Position numbers and translations under genes: made by a program. DNA of 64,000 nt from Anseranas semipalmata (lineage: Eukaryota; Chordata; Aves; Anseriformes; Anseranatidae), in NCBI GenBank assembly GCA_013399115.1, contig VXAA01003989.1, positions 1,746,997-1,810,996 on the forward strand, in the 5' to 3' direction. Shown piece after piece: positions 23,572 through 36,366 of this stretch. Positions within the stretch are counted from its first letter, which is position 1; every line of letters begins with the position of its first letter. Under the pieces are notes generated by a model. The model was not told where the DNA came from. It saw nothing but the letters and a program-made list of their open reading frames with translations, and searched no databases.

Positions 23572-26500
23572 TAGAGCATGAACAGGTAGATACTAAAGAC
23601 TTACCCTCAAAGCAACATCAAGATCTTAATTAGTTAAGAAGTCAGAAACTAAGATGTTTCTAAACCAATACTGTCAGTGACAACTGCTAATTGTTAAACC
23701 TTTACTATGTGAAGGTTGATGACACATTGTTTTTTAATGCAAGTATCTCAGATGCCAAGACTTTCAAATCTGCTACTGTTTTTTAGGTTCTCTGGAGTGG
23801 TATAAAATTTCTAAATACTTGACCATATATATGATTTTTTGTCACTGAGGTTCAGCACTGCAGAAACTAAAAAAGCCACAGAGTACCAGTACCAACAAGT
23901 GTAAGCACTAAGAACAGGAAAAGATTCTTTCTTCTTTCAGATTTTTGTCTAGGAATTGGTTGATATCTAAAAACCTGCACGCTCTGGTGGAAGCACCCCT
24001 GCACTAGGCACTCAGAGCATCTCTGTGGCCTGCTGCTTCTCATGGGTGAACAGAGCTCACACCACAGCCCTTTCTCGGGGCTTTACCTGCTTGCCTGCTT
24101 GCAGGTGGGAATGTAGCGCCAGCTTGATGGTTGAAATTGGCCAACAGCATCAAAAGTTACTGGGACTTGGAAGATGATATACAGCCAGGTGAACATACTA
24201 GGGTAGCATGGTCACAGTTGCCTCATTTCTTCATGCAATTGGGCTAAAAATAGGTATAGAAAAACTAATGGTGGTGCCAACCAATGGTTCAAGGTCTAAA
24301 TTAACATTATCCCAGATGAAGACTTACCTGCAGCACTGTGTTTGAATCCTGATTTGACTGAAGCCAGTGGCAGAACCTGCTGCTGATTTCTTTGGAAGCG
24401 GTGACAAGAAAGAAACTCAGGCCAAAATTCTGTTGGTAATATTTTCATTTTGGGGGTTAGCGAAAGCAGAATCTGCTTGCTATGGCCAGGAAAAGATACT
24501 CTGCCACTGGAGGACAGAAAGGTGATGTCTACACCAGGAAAGAGTAGCAGGGAGCGCTGCTGGCTCCTAGCAGTTGCTGCTGTCCATGCCGGTAGGTGGC
24601 TCAGGTCAGCCAGAGCTTGGCACAGGCAGCACCAGGGATCATCAGTCCGCTGGCATGTGGCCACCCGGTTTTGGAGGCATGGGAAGTGGGATATTTGGTG
24701 CCACATGGCCTCCATGACAGCGAGTGGCCCTGGCACGTTTATCACCACAGGCACCGTCCTCGCTGGCGCCGGTGCCTGCAGCCCTCAGGCTGTGCCGGGC
24801 TGCCATCTTCAGGCAGGCCGGACAAATTCGCACCCGAGGCTGTCATCCTCTCTGCCTTATGACTCTGCAGATGGCACTTTAGCAATACATGGATTACACT
24901 GCGGTCTTGACCATCGTCGTGTCCTGTTTCAGCCCAGGCTGGAGGTCTGGCTCCTCCCTGGGGACTGTCCTAAGGGAGCAGAGGAGCCTCCTTGCAAAGA
25001 GGAAAGGTCTGCTGTGGACTGGTGTTACCTGCTCTTCATACCCCTGCCGAAGGGCAGCCTGCAGTCAGAGACTGGGTATTCCCTGCTCGCCCTCCTGCTC
25101 ACTGTCAGGAGCTGAGCAATGCTTACAAGGCACAGAGAGCCGTTTTTCAGAGGTGTTTTGACACTGTGTCAGATAAAGGTTAAGTGCTAAGTTAAAAAAA
25201 AGGATATGACCCCCTCTGTTTATTGTCCCAGATCCGGTGATAAGAGGTGGTAAATTGTTTCTCCAGTCTGAACAGACTCCATTTTCCTGTGTTCATCCTC
25301 CATGATGCTGAGCACGCAGACACACAAGTAGTTGAAACCGAAAATGCTTCCAGAAAATCCTGCTGCTTCCATCTCCAAATCTCCACTCACTTGGGTACCT
25401 TGCACAGCGGACTCAAAATGCTCTGTCCTGTGCTCTGGGAGGAGCCAGAGGCATGGTTACATGGGGCCACTTCAGAAAACTCGCCGCCCTTCCTCTGGTC
25501 TTGTGCCAGGCACTTCCAGAGAAAGAAAAACGCTTCTGGGAAGTAGCTGGTTCGCAGTTGCTTCCTAATGCTGCAAGGTTAGCTCTTGGTTAGTGCCCTG
25601 ATTCATGGCACGAATTCATTTGTCTGTATGGGCTTTCTTGCTCAGTGAGGCTGGAGCCACGTTCTCCGATGATGATGCTGCCGTTGCGATAAATCTGGAC
25701 AGTGAGCATTTGAGCAAACAGAGTAAGACACTCCATCCTCAAACGGACAAGCCTGTGGGCCACCAACGCACCGGTGCAAAGCTACGCAGCCAGGCGTAGC
25801 CCCTGTGGCCAGGAGCTCACCACCTTGGCCTCCAAGGACCGCAGGCTGCCTGGCGGGCTGTGCCATCACGCTGTGCAGGTGAGACCCAAGTGGGTCTGTG
25901 TGCTTTGAGATCATGTTTGTACCAGCTGGGAAGCCTCCGCCAGTTCGGTGATGGTAAGGAGCGCCTTGCAGGAACCAGACGCACTTGGATCTTTTCCTTC
26001 TAGCATCAGATTCGAAATAACACTCCTGGGATCAAACGTATTTTTTGCCGTATTGCATTTGATCTCCTTCCTTCTGCTCTATGAATAAGAATGCATTACT
26101 GAGCATGGATTTTCAGTTAAGACATGCAAAGGAGATAAAAACTTTATGCGATTGAGTTAACAGGCTAAGAACACGCTAGCATCACACAGGAAATACAAAT
26201 GCAAAAGCTGTTTTCAGTATATATATAATGGTACAACTGAGAGCAGAAGTTGGCTGGAGGGTGGAAATTACCTTAATTTCTGTTGTCAGGACAAGTAGCA
26301 ACAGAGCAAAAACACATCCTACAGTTCAAAATCATCCTTGTCCCTGTGAGGAGCACTCAGCAAGGCATTCAATATTTGTTTCACTCTTGGCCAGAAAGCA
26401 TTACTTTTTCAAAAGCCTTCATTTTCAGCCATGCTGTTCTTTGTCTTGGAGCATCATGGAAAAAATATAATACTTTTAATACAGAAATGTGGAAGTATTA

Positions 26501-27820
26501 TTATTAGAGATCTCTAATTCAGTTTTGTTTTTCTCTGAAAATTCAGCTAGACTTCCTCTGTCATCTGGAGATACATATTCCTCATTAGTTTTTTTTTTTT
26601 TTTTTTTTTTCAAAAAATTGAGGACTGGAAAGAGTGTCTGAGGGGAATTGTGCCTGCTCCCCTTGCAGGCAGTGGAGGGAGAGGCAGTGGTGGGAGCCGC
26701 ATTGCATGGGGTGTCACACCAGCTCTTCCCCGAGCACAGGGACAGCTGAGACAGCCCCCTCACAGTGGATTCCTGGCATTTACGTGGAGAAAGTGAGGTT
26801 AAGCTCATCTTCACTGGGAAGGTCCAGTCCCACTAGGGGTGTGGAATATAGCAGAGAGGCTCACAAAGAAGCCCACTACCACAAGGCATGCAATGGTGGG
26901 AGCTACCTCTGGAGCATCTTGGTCTCACTTTATTCAACCTCCTGCTAGAGCTTCTGGGCTTCATAGCTTGTTTGCCAGGTTTCTCAGGAAAAATATAAAG
27001 TTAGCTGGTTTGCTCTTTAGCTACCCAGCCAGCAAAGGTGAAGTCAGAAAATCAATTTCTGTTCCCCTGGTAGCTACTTCCTTAATCAATCTCTTGTTTC
27101 GATTTGGAACAGAAAAAAAAATCCCAAATATAATTTTTTTGGAAGGAAGGGATTTTAGTTTTTCGATCAGGTTTATGGAGCAGCCTTTTTCATTTAAAGG
27201 AAGTTAAAACACTTTAAGTAATGTTTCTCCTGCCCTAACTATAACTGGCAGCAGTCTAGGAGCACAGCTTTGGAGTCACATGCAGAAGATGGGCAGTAAA
27301 GTCTTGCAAGTCATAATTAGGATGTGGGCTTGGCCCAAAGAGCAAACAAATATGGACAGCATGGTCGGCACTGAACTTGTCTGCCTTATAGGAGCTTTGC
27401 ACATGGTAACAAACTCCTTCAGGATATGGGCGAAGTACTCTGAGGGAAGCCAGGATGTATGCAGACAGCCTGCCATGGCCCCCACCTGAGTTTTGCACCG
27501 ACCTCTCTCCATAAGCACCCAGGGAGCAGCACATGGCCTCTCAGAGGACCAGCCTCCCCCATAGCCTCATCCCTCCTCCAAATACTGCAGTGCCGGGTTG
27601 CTAAGTGTGTGGCACTGCAGAGGTCACCGAAGTTTGCAGGATTTGTCGGTGCAGGAGTCTGACACCAAAGATGCTTTAAAAATCTCAGCTTCTTTCCTGT
27701 GAGAGGTCAGCGGGGCTTCCCTTGCCCACTTCAGTTCTACAGAGCCCCAAGAAGGCTAGCTACTCATGAAAAACCCTTACCCAATATTTAAAGCAAAATC
27801 TGGTCTGGAGTTGTGGTTTT
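23572..27820. other. Intergenic DNA right of XCR1, no gene recognised
   Basis: The segment contains a GC-richer stretch at about 24,000-25,200 and a 22-base T run near 26,589. A 221-codon open frame at 24,450-25,115 (plus strand) has no recognisable domain and overlaps equally open frames on the same DNA, so it is probably chance. No RNA gene or CR1 copy is seen. Confidence 0.55.
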
Positions 27821-27846
27821 TTGTTTGTTTGTTTGTTTGTTTGTTG
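27821..27846. repeat. (TTTG)n microsatellite
   Basis: Six or so tandem copies of TTTG are read directly from the sequence. Confidence 0.9.
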
Positions 27847-28828
27847 TTTTCTCTGTGATCAGTGCTTACACCCGTGCCTCACAGGTTTCACAAGGCAGGT
27901 ACCACACATCCCATAAACCCAGCTCTTCGATGGCCTCCTGTTGCCCCATGAGCACTACTGAAGCAGCAGCCTTCCCCCTCATCCAAAGTGGCTGTGTGGG
28001 TACAATTGGCAGCAAAGTCTGTTTTTACAATGAGGAAGAGGTTATGATGTTTTCCTCTTGCCCTCTCCAACTTCTCCTTTCCCAAAAGCTGAGAACACAC
28101 CCTCTGGACCCTTTATTACAGTTTCACAGTAGCTTCCTCTCTTCTAGAGTTTAGAGGGGAAAAATATCTGGCATTTGCGCTCTGGCACTGCTTTTGAATA
28201 GGTAGTTATCTTCATATCCATCCCAAACCACACCTCTGGGCAGAAGGGATGGCAAGGAACAAAAATGCTGGAGCGGGTGGCCTGCTGTCAGTGGGATGCG
28301 CTGGATTTTGGCAGGTCCATCCTGGGGCACCACAGCAGGCCCTCTCCCACCACCCTGCCAGTTTGCAGGACCTTGGCGGTTACAGTGGAAATCACAAGCA
28401 GAGACCATGGCTCTTTGCTCAGCAGGTTTCCCTAGCGCTTGGCAGCAGCTATCCAAGTGCTTGGGTATGAGCAGCCTTGGCCAAAGAGACCTGCGTGGCA
28501 TCCAGACTGCTGTTGCCCACAGCAGGCCTCACGCCAGCATGGCTGCAGCTCTGGGTGTCCCCATTGCTCCCTCGTGGTAAGGGTAAGGGGCAATCCAGCC
28601 TCTTCATTTGGCTGACGTTTTGTAAACAAAGAGATTGATACCCATCTGACACATAACTGATTTCTCTTGGTAGCTACCTTCTGGCAAGGCAGCAAGTGCT
28701 AGAGGACTTCTCACAGGCCAGGTGGTGAAGTGACACACCACTTTCCTATCTGCTCCACAGAGAGTGTAAACACTCTGTTACTCAGCCGTGGAAAGAGCAC
28801 CACTCTAGTTATTAGTAGCTGTTTTTTT
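27847..28828. other. Intergenic DNA, no gene recognised
   Basis: There are short overlapping open frames on both strands without recognisable homology, and nothing else of note. Confidence 0.55.
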
Positions 28829-28864
28829 TTGTTTGTTTGTTTGTTTGTTTGTTTGTTTGTTTTC
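28829..28864. repeat. (GTTT)n microsatellite
   Basis: Eight perfect tandem copies of GTTT follow a short T run. A short (CA)n run follows at about 28,948-28,962. Confidence 0.92.
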
Positions 28865-28962
28865 AGATTAAACAGAGCAAATCGACTTCTTACTTTCATT
28901 AGTAAGGCAGAACATATCTGCAGGTTTCTACTTGCCAATGAAATGTTGTCACACACACACAC

Positions 28963-31900
28963 AGAATGTCTATGTGTAGATATACCTGTATACTCCCCAT
29001 GATATACTGCAAGATTGGGCTGCTCGTAAGAGAACTCACAGACACTGTGCCATATATTGAATTAGCAACCTTAAAGCTATCTAAGAGTTCTATTAAGTAA
29101 GATGTGCATGAAGAAGCTCACCCAATTGCTCAGTGCTGTCTTGAATGGGCACGCTGCAGCTTTGTGAAGATCAAGACCTGAGATATGTGCACGGTGGGAA
29201 GGTCAGGCAAGCATTTGTTTATCGCCAGGTGAATTTTGTTGGCTGCTGTGTTATCCCTGTTTTTGCTCAGGGTGGCAGCTGCTCTGTGGTCTCACAGTGC
29301 TTTGGACAAGGCAACCATTTAGCTTTGGTGCAGATCTCTTGAGGCTGTGGACACGAAGAGCTACCACTGTCAAGGATGTGCATCTGAGCACACCTTGCTG
29401 CTGCTCTGCTGGCACCTGTTACTGAGCTACCAGCCCCGCAGAATCACCACTCCCCATTGCAGCCAGTGAAGAGGACAATGCTAGGAAACCAAATGAAATA
29501 ATAAGAGAACAAAAAAGAGAAACCACTCTGCCCACCGCTGACCGCTCATTTCCTTTGCGTCTTGCAGAAGACAATACACAATACCCCCACTGCACCCAAT
29601 GGCTGTCTGTCTCTGGAGAGTACCAAAGGCTGATGTTGCTCTCCAGGTTAAATCTGGAACTGGAGAAAAGAGAGAAACCCAGGGTGGCTGAGTGCGTAAC
29701 AGCTTTTAAAGTAAGCTGGTGGCAAGGTACAACGGGTGTGTGGAACGGCCTGAAGATTCGCCAGACTGAAACCTGATGGTATTTCAAATGGAGGGGGTGA
29801 AGCCTGAGGCTTCATCAGACCTTGGAAAAGCAAAACTTGACTTTTCAGAGTTAAAATGAAGTTTTCTATGGACAAAAGACAGAGCTGAAGAATTTCCTTG
29901 TGTGAGGCTGTTTCCAGAGCTGTGCCATCGTTTCCCAGTTCTCTGTTGGTTACGCTGATGAGCTAAAGCAAAACAAATTGCATTTAATGAAAAAGACACA
30001 CAGTTACATCCTGAGAACTGTTTATGTTAACAACTAGGCAATTAATAACTTGCACCAGAAAAAATCAACCACAACCAAAAACACTCCTGTGCTGTTTTAG
30101 CCACCACTTCCCCAAAATTCAGCACTTCCCCCTTGCGTGGCATATCTGCTCACGGGCTTGAGGCAGGCCGGAGGCACAGCCTAGGCAAGGTGCATTTGCA
30201 AAAGCTTTGTTTTAACATGGGAACCCCTCTCCTCAGATATTTTCCCCCAGTTTCTAAGAAGGGCTGTGGAAATGATGGCTTTGTGGGATGTTCCTGCAAT
30301 GGCTTTGGTCCAGGTGGCACTCAACTGTGCTGGCTCTGTGCAGCTGTGTGAGACCCACCTCTAGGCACCTCAGCCCATGCTTTCAATAGGCTTTTCAGAG
30401 AGGAAATCCTTTCCCTTGACTGCCCCTGTGAGCACAGCTGTTCCTTTCAAAGGTTTGGGCAGAAATATCGCTGCCTGAAATGTTCAGACTGAGCCCAGCG
30501 ATTAGTGCATGAAGATCCTGCTAGGCATGGCTTACTGTCATGCCCCTGGCTCTTTTTTTCCAACATTTTGCTTGTCTCCTTATACAGAAGATTCATTGTT
30601 GCTGCAAGACTCAGCTCGAAGTGCTTTATCCCGGTGCAGCCACCGCACTTTGCAGAAGACATCTGCCCATTTCCATCTGGCAATCTGCGCGGTTCACGCA
30701 CGCATCCTTCAACGCCCAAGTATGAGCAAGCAGGTGGCCAGCAGCAGTGAGTCCACTGGGAAAAGCTGTTATTTAGCCAAAAGCCAGATGTAAGGCACAT
30801 TCCATGGCAGGAAGCACCATTGGGGGCTCTGTGTGTGAAGCACGGGCAGACTGAGACAAAATCTTAATATTCCGGTTCCTGAGACATTTCATAACATCTC
30901 CGGCCATCTGTCCTTCGGCGAGATCTTGCGGTAAGTACAGGGAGGGCAGACAAGACTTTATGCAACAAGGGCTGGCAAGCGGTTCCCCGAAACTGCTCCC
31001 TGGCTCCTGCGTTGCACAGTGTGAACTCTATAGGGTAGCTCCAGTCTCTCAGGATGTCATCCCTCCTGCTCAAATCACATGGCAGAGGTGTATTTGTCTT
31101 CTTCAGTGATATCATGCTCTCTTCCAAACAGCAACATTAAAAGAACGACAAAGAAGAAAACCACGTCAAGCAACCACTGTTGCTCCTCTCAAACAGAATC
31201 AGGTTTGTGAGCTGGGAAGTCTGGCTGACTTCTTTCCCCAAACTGAAGTTTGGAAAACAAAAAGGCAAGAAGCTGAAAGCAGTAATGCAGCTTGTAGCTC
31301 TTAGCATGAGTCTCTGGGCTTGTGTACAGGCCAAATGGTCTAGGAAGTTTGTACACTTACCAAGTGATCTTTGTACACTCACCATTTTCAAATTATTCCT
31401 TGCTTAAAACAGATTTTAAATTCATTTGTGGATGACAATGTGGAGGTAAATCCAGGTAATTATCATGGATGACCTGAAGGATCCATGTGGGATGCAGAGC
31501 TGACTACAGGGCAAGGAGCAAGCCTTCACCCCCAGCTTCCCTGAGGCACTCCTAAGGCTGTGCAGTGCCCGTGCAACTGAGCGTGCATTTGCAAAGCCAC
31601 CTGGACTGCCTGCAGAAGCTGCTTTTCCGCTGGGCACAAGGCAGCCATGCATGAAAGATGTGTTCAATGCAAAGCGCTTTGGTCTGGGGCTTTTTGGTGG
31701 CCTCTGTTTCTCAGAAGATGCAGCCAAAAGCCACCATGCTGTCATGGCTGTGTGAAATGAAGCAACCAAATTTTCTAAACCACTCCTGAGCTTCATTCCG
31801 GTTCTTGTGCTAACTCTGCCTTAGCTGAGCCTCAGGACCCTGCACTGCCAAGCTCTGGATGCTGATGATTTGAGGCTTCCTGGAGGTGGACACCACAGCC

Positions 31901-32640
31901 CTCAGTGTGGACTCCCAGCTCAGCCAGTATTGAAACCCACATTCAGAGCAATTTCTATGTTTTCTTCCTTTTTGTCACAAACTGCTGATTCTTTTTCTGA
32001 AACAAAATGAGATTCTCTTTTATTTTAGAATTTCCCACAGCACTGAGAAGCCCTGCTTCTGCCAAACCCTATTGAAAGCTGCTGCTGTGTTGTTGCATAA
32101 GACTAGCAGTAGCGTTATGTGGTTGATATGAGCAAAGTAAGGTTTGCAGAAGGAGGTTTTAAACCCCAGCTGACATAGACTGAAAAAAAAAAGAAGATTC
32201 TTGGAGAGTTTGTCTGTTTGTAGATGAGCCTCAGAAAGTCCTTCACTTTCAAACTCTCTTCTGTCATTGAGATACCAAATGGCTCTGCTCCCTGTTCACA
32301 GCGTTGTCTTTCCCACCAATGTCTTTTGTTCTAGCAAAAGAAGGTACTGATTGCTGCAGGTGCAGTCTTGCTGATAAAGACTTCCTCAGCCATGGAAGAC
32401 ACTGGCCAGGATATAAAACTGAGCCTGTAGGACATAAATTAGTAGGGGTGGGTCATGACAGTAACTAACGACAGTTTTTGGAGGAACTTTGGGGCAGTTC
32501 TCCATTAAGACACATTTACCAGGGGATTTTCAGCTGAAGTAAATTGGTAGCATTCTACTGACTTGAATAGAGCTGCTCAGATTCCTAGCTGGCAAACTGT
32601 CCTTTTTTATCGTGTTCATAATCTGCTGTCTTTCTGCTGT
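28963..32640. other. Intergenic DNA, no gene recognised
   Basis: This is mixed-composition sequence between microsatellites. Scattered open frames of 70-125 codons overlap each other and show no domain that I recognise. Confidence 0.55.
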
Positions 32641-32641
32641 G

Positions 32642-32656
32642 AAAAAAAAAAAAAAA
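32642..32656. repeat. Poly(A) run
   Basis: A run of A about 15 bases long lies 55 bases before the AAAAG microsatellite. It could be an old retroposed tail, but no recognisable element precedes it. Confidence 0.8.
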
Positions 32657-32710
32657 ATTAGAGAGCTTAAATAAAATGCAAGTCAAAAGTAATTCTATGG
32701 AAATGAGTAA

Positions 32711-32822
32711 AGAAGAAAAGAAAAGAAAAGAAAAGAAAAGAAAAGAAAAGAAAAGAAAAGAAAAGAAAAGAAAAGAAAAGAAAAGAAAAGAAAAGAAAAG
32801 AAAAGAAAAGAAAAGAAAAGAA
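32711..32822. repeat. (AAAAG)n pentanucleotide microsatellite
   Basis: About 21 nearly perfect AAAAG units form a 110-base pure purine strand. The minus strand reads CTTTT repeatedly, producing a spurious open frame of serine, phenylalanine and leucine. Tracts like this are highly length-variable and can adopt triplex structure. Confidence 0.97.
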
Positions 32823-33964
32823 CAATAAGAGCAAAACAGAAAGGGAAGCCACACCCTAATAATTATTGCCTGTACCCGGTCTGGGAATTAAACCATTATT
32901 GGTGCAGAGATGATCATTAGGGCAATATCTCTGCTTGTTTTGGACCATAACACAGAGCTGTGGCAAAACGAAGTGCCTGTGGGCACTGCCTGTGGGCAGG
33001 CAAAGAAATGCACTTTGAGTTGTACGTAGCCGTGCCTGGAGTGTAACCTGTGAGCTGCCTCTGTATCCTCCAGAGCCACAACCTGATTCCTTGCAATATT
33101 TTTTCTCTGTTCCCATCCTAGAGGGTGACTTCTAAAAAGAAAAGCTTGGTTTTGTATTAGGCTGCTTTAAAAATGGACAATTTATTTGCTTGTGGAGAAC
33201 ATCTTGGCAATTCTTAGACCAATCAGCTTTCTAAAAAGACTGGCAATGTTTTTGCTTTTGGGCTAAGCTCCGGCACATGGGCATTGACCTGTTTGTGAAG
33301 CAATTTGAGCTCATTGTAAAGACATTATAAACTATTGCAGGTACATAAAAAAAGATAAACACAGTGCCCATAGAACTGGAGTATTTATCAATCCATTAAA
33401 ATATGAAGTGTAAGATCCAGCAGGACTGTGCTTCCCTGGGCTTCAGATGTAATGAACTTCCCTAGACCACATGCACATTGTAGGAGACACCCTAAGATCC
33501 AGAAGGGTTTTTGGGCTGCCTGCTGCAATACCCATCCTGACTGGTGACAACTCGCACTGCATGTGCCCATCAGCAGCAGTGCTGCCCTCCCTCCAGCTTA
33601 AGCATGAGGCATGTGCATGTTTAAGGAAGTTTTTCTGCATATTTATAGATTTTATGGATTTTTTTTTTAGATCTATAAATGGACTTGGATAAAATAAAAG
33701 AGCTCCTGAGCCCAGAGATTAGTCTACTTTTTATAAAAAGACCAGCTGATTTGACAAGAGCCCCTTGCACATCTTGCCTGCCCTGGCTGTGCAGAGTGGA
33801 GGTGCGCGGCTGGGTGCAGTGGGGCGGGTTAGCAGTAGGTGGCACGCTTGAACAGGGCGACCTCGGCCTTCCCTGGACAGCCCAAGAAATGCCTTGCAAG
33901 AGATTTGGGCAGACAGAGCTCTTTTCCAAAGGGAGCATCTGCTCTTCAGCAGGCAGATCCAATG
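32823..33964. other. Intergenic DNA, no gene recognised
   Basis: The segment lies between two tandem repeats. Its open frames are short and unrecognised. Confidence 0.55.
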
Positions 33965-34048
33965 ACATCTACATCTACATCCACATCTACTTCTACTTCT
34001 ACACCTACATCTACATCTACATCCACATCTACTTCTACTTCTACATCT
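33965..34048. repeat. Hexanucleotide minisatellite with 42-bp higher-order unit
   Basis: Fourteen hexamers of type ACATCT are arranged as two 42-base blocks of seven. Both blocks read ACATCT, ACATCT, ACATCC, ACATCT, ACTTCT, ACTTCT and then a last hexamer, which is ACACCT in the first block and ACATCT in the second. The blocks therefore differ by one base. In one frame this translates as alternating serine and threonine, which is not evidence of a gene. Confidence 0.95.
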
Positions 34049-36313
34049 CCACCTGCTGCAGGTGGGCAGAACTGCTGGGAAGTCAGATTTGATCAGTCTG
34101 CCCAGCCAGGCTCTTTCTGGGACCCACGGTCTTCTTCAGACAGCTGTGTCTCTCCTGCAAAGTGCACAAAAGGCTCTGAGCACTGATGGCATCTGTGTGG
34201 GTAATTTATGGTTTGGTTTGTGAAGCTGAGGTGAAAGCCTCAGCAGCAACAGGGAATTTTCAGGTACACTTGAAATGAGAATATTTGGGGTTTGCTATTA
34301 GTGAAAAGAGAAGAAAAACACCCATTTGCTTAGGATCAAAATGTCTCATGGGGGATGGCAGAAGGGCACGCATCTTGCATGGTGTTTATTTCAGTTCATA
34401 AAGTGCAAACATCATTTTAAAGCAAAACCACCAGTGCAAAACACGAAAAGGGGCGAGCATTGCATTTAGAAGGTGAAACCTCACATGTTGACTTTTCGTA
34501 ACGTTTCCCAAGGGGTGGTGGTGGGAGGTGAAGCGGGGCAGTGCCCATCTCCTCATGTGGGATGGGACCACATCAGCATGCAAGCTCCGAAAAAGAGCCC
34601 CGTGGGGTGAAGTGCAGCCAGCAATGTCCCAGGTGAGGGGAAGGATGCCATGGGCAGGGCTGTCCCAACAGCCCCAGGGACCCTGCAGATTGAAACCCCC
34701 CTCTTCGACCAGGTGAAGGCCACCACTCCCCGGGGGAGATGCAAGCCACCCTTGCCCTGTCATTGGAGCGGTGCACTCTCAGCATGGCCACACAGGGCCA
34801 GACCCAGACCCCAGCTTGCCCTCAAGCAGGGGGAAAGCTGGGTCTGCAGCCTGCGGCTCCTCCCTGAGTGATTCGGAGGGAAGGGAGAATCAGGGCTCAA
34901 AGGAGTCTTAGAGGAGTCTCAGATGGGAGGCACAGTCTGGCAAAGTCTGATCAGACAAAAGCGTTATATTTTCCTTGATAAGAGAATAGCATGGTTTTTT
35001 CTTCACAGCTCCCCCACCTAAAGCTACTTCCACACCTTATCTGATAAAAAACACCCAATACGACAACGAGATATTTAGGTTTCAATGTTCCCTTTCTCAA
35101 AGATGCCGCAATACTTTGCACTGTCTCGGTTTCCACCTGGGTACATCGACATTGCTCGTAAGCGCTAATGAAGGTTGTTCTTAATTGTACCTGTGAGGTA
35201 GGTGATGGAAGCATGCAGAAACTCACAAAAAGAGATAAAACAAATTTGTCAGAGCTGCAGTCAGTAATACTGTATCTACCACAGAAGGACAGTCTGGGTA
35301 CACTGAAACCTATAACATAACATAGGTAAATAACATTGCTATAGTCAACCAGAGTTAAAGGGGGAGAGGGATTAGAGGAACTGCTATTTCTACTTGAAAT
35401 GTAGGTATTTTTGTTTCAATTCTTCATCTAGGATTTTACAAGACTGTTACTGTAAGTATCTGGGCAACACAGGGCATAGTTTTGCTCTTTTATGATGAAA
35501 GAGCCGTGTCTATTTCTTTTTAATGATGACAGAGGAAAAAATAACATTGCTTGCACCCTGGCTTGCATATTCATCTTTGTGATACAGAAGTTCAGAAATT
35601 AAAATATAGGTGAAAAAGGAAGGGGAAAATTCTGCCTACAGCACACATCAGGTTTGACTTTTCTGGTTTTCCTGAAGTGCTCTGCAGCAGAGCACTGAGA
35701 TGTTCTGATACCTGGCGAATGAAAGATGACTAATAGAGATGGGAAGTGGTTTTCCTCTTTACAGTTTTTTTTTTGTTCATATCTTTCTGCCTCAAATGGC
35801 AAAGGAACACTTTGGAGAAAACATGTTTGTCAAAGGTTTGAGCATATTTCCACTGCAGGGCTGAGAAAGCTTTGAGCCTTTTTTTTCTTGGAAGGACCTC
35901 TCCTGGTGAAACCAGACTTCTCAACCCCAAAGTAGTAGGCAGAGAGCAAGCAAGCCCAAGAAACTCCTATAAATAGAACAGCCACAGGTTTACTTCTCCT
36001 GCTACAGACAGCCAGGCAAAAATAAAGGCACACCTTGAAGGAAACACCACAACAGGCTCTGCAGCTCTTTCTCAAGATCCCCATGTGAGAAGAGAAAAAC
36101 AGGGTTGGGCATTAGCAGGCTGGGCTCCTGGGGGCTTTCACCCAGGTGCTGTCAGAGGGCAGGTGGGACATGGTGCTCATCCAAACTGCTGCCAAAAATC
36201 TTTGTGAAGATTTGTCTGACCATACCCAAAATGGGTCGTTACGAGCTGGTTTAGTTCAAGCAACACAAAACCACACAAGCGAAATCTCAGTGCAAGTCTG
36301 GTTACATCTGTTT
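34049..36313. other. Intergenic DNA, no gene recognised
   Basis: There are open frames of up to about 125 codons on either strand near 34,386-34,871, without recognisable domains. The remainder is AT-rich. Confidence 0.55.
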
Positions 36314-36366
36314 GATCTGTTTGTATATCTGTGTATCTGTGTATCTGTTTGTATATCTGTGTATCA
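36314..36366. repeat. Imperfect TGTGTATC / TGTTTGTATATC tandem repeat
   Basis: Alternating 8-base and 12-base units (TGTGTATC and TGTTTGTATATC) repeat five to six times. Confidence 0.85.

Noticed and set aside
24450..25115. A 221-codon plus-strand open frame right of XCR1
   Set aside because: No domain, no splice context and no homology that I recognise. The same DNA is open in another plus-strand frame and on the minus strand.
32585..32854. Open frames rich in Ser-Phe-Leu on the minus strand
   Set aside because: They are the translation of the AAAAG microsatellite.
33839..34186. Open frame with a long Thr-Ser repeat
   Set aside because: The repeat is the hexanucleotide minisatellite; the flanks show no protein signature.
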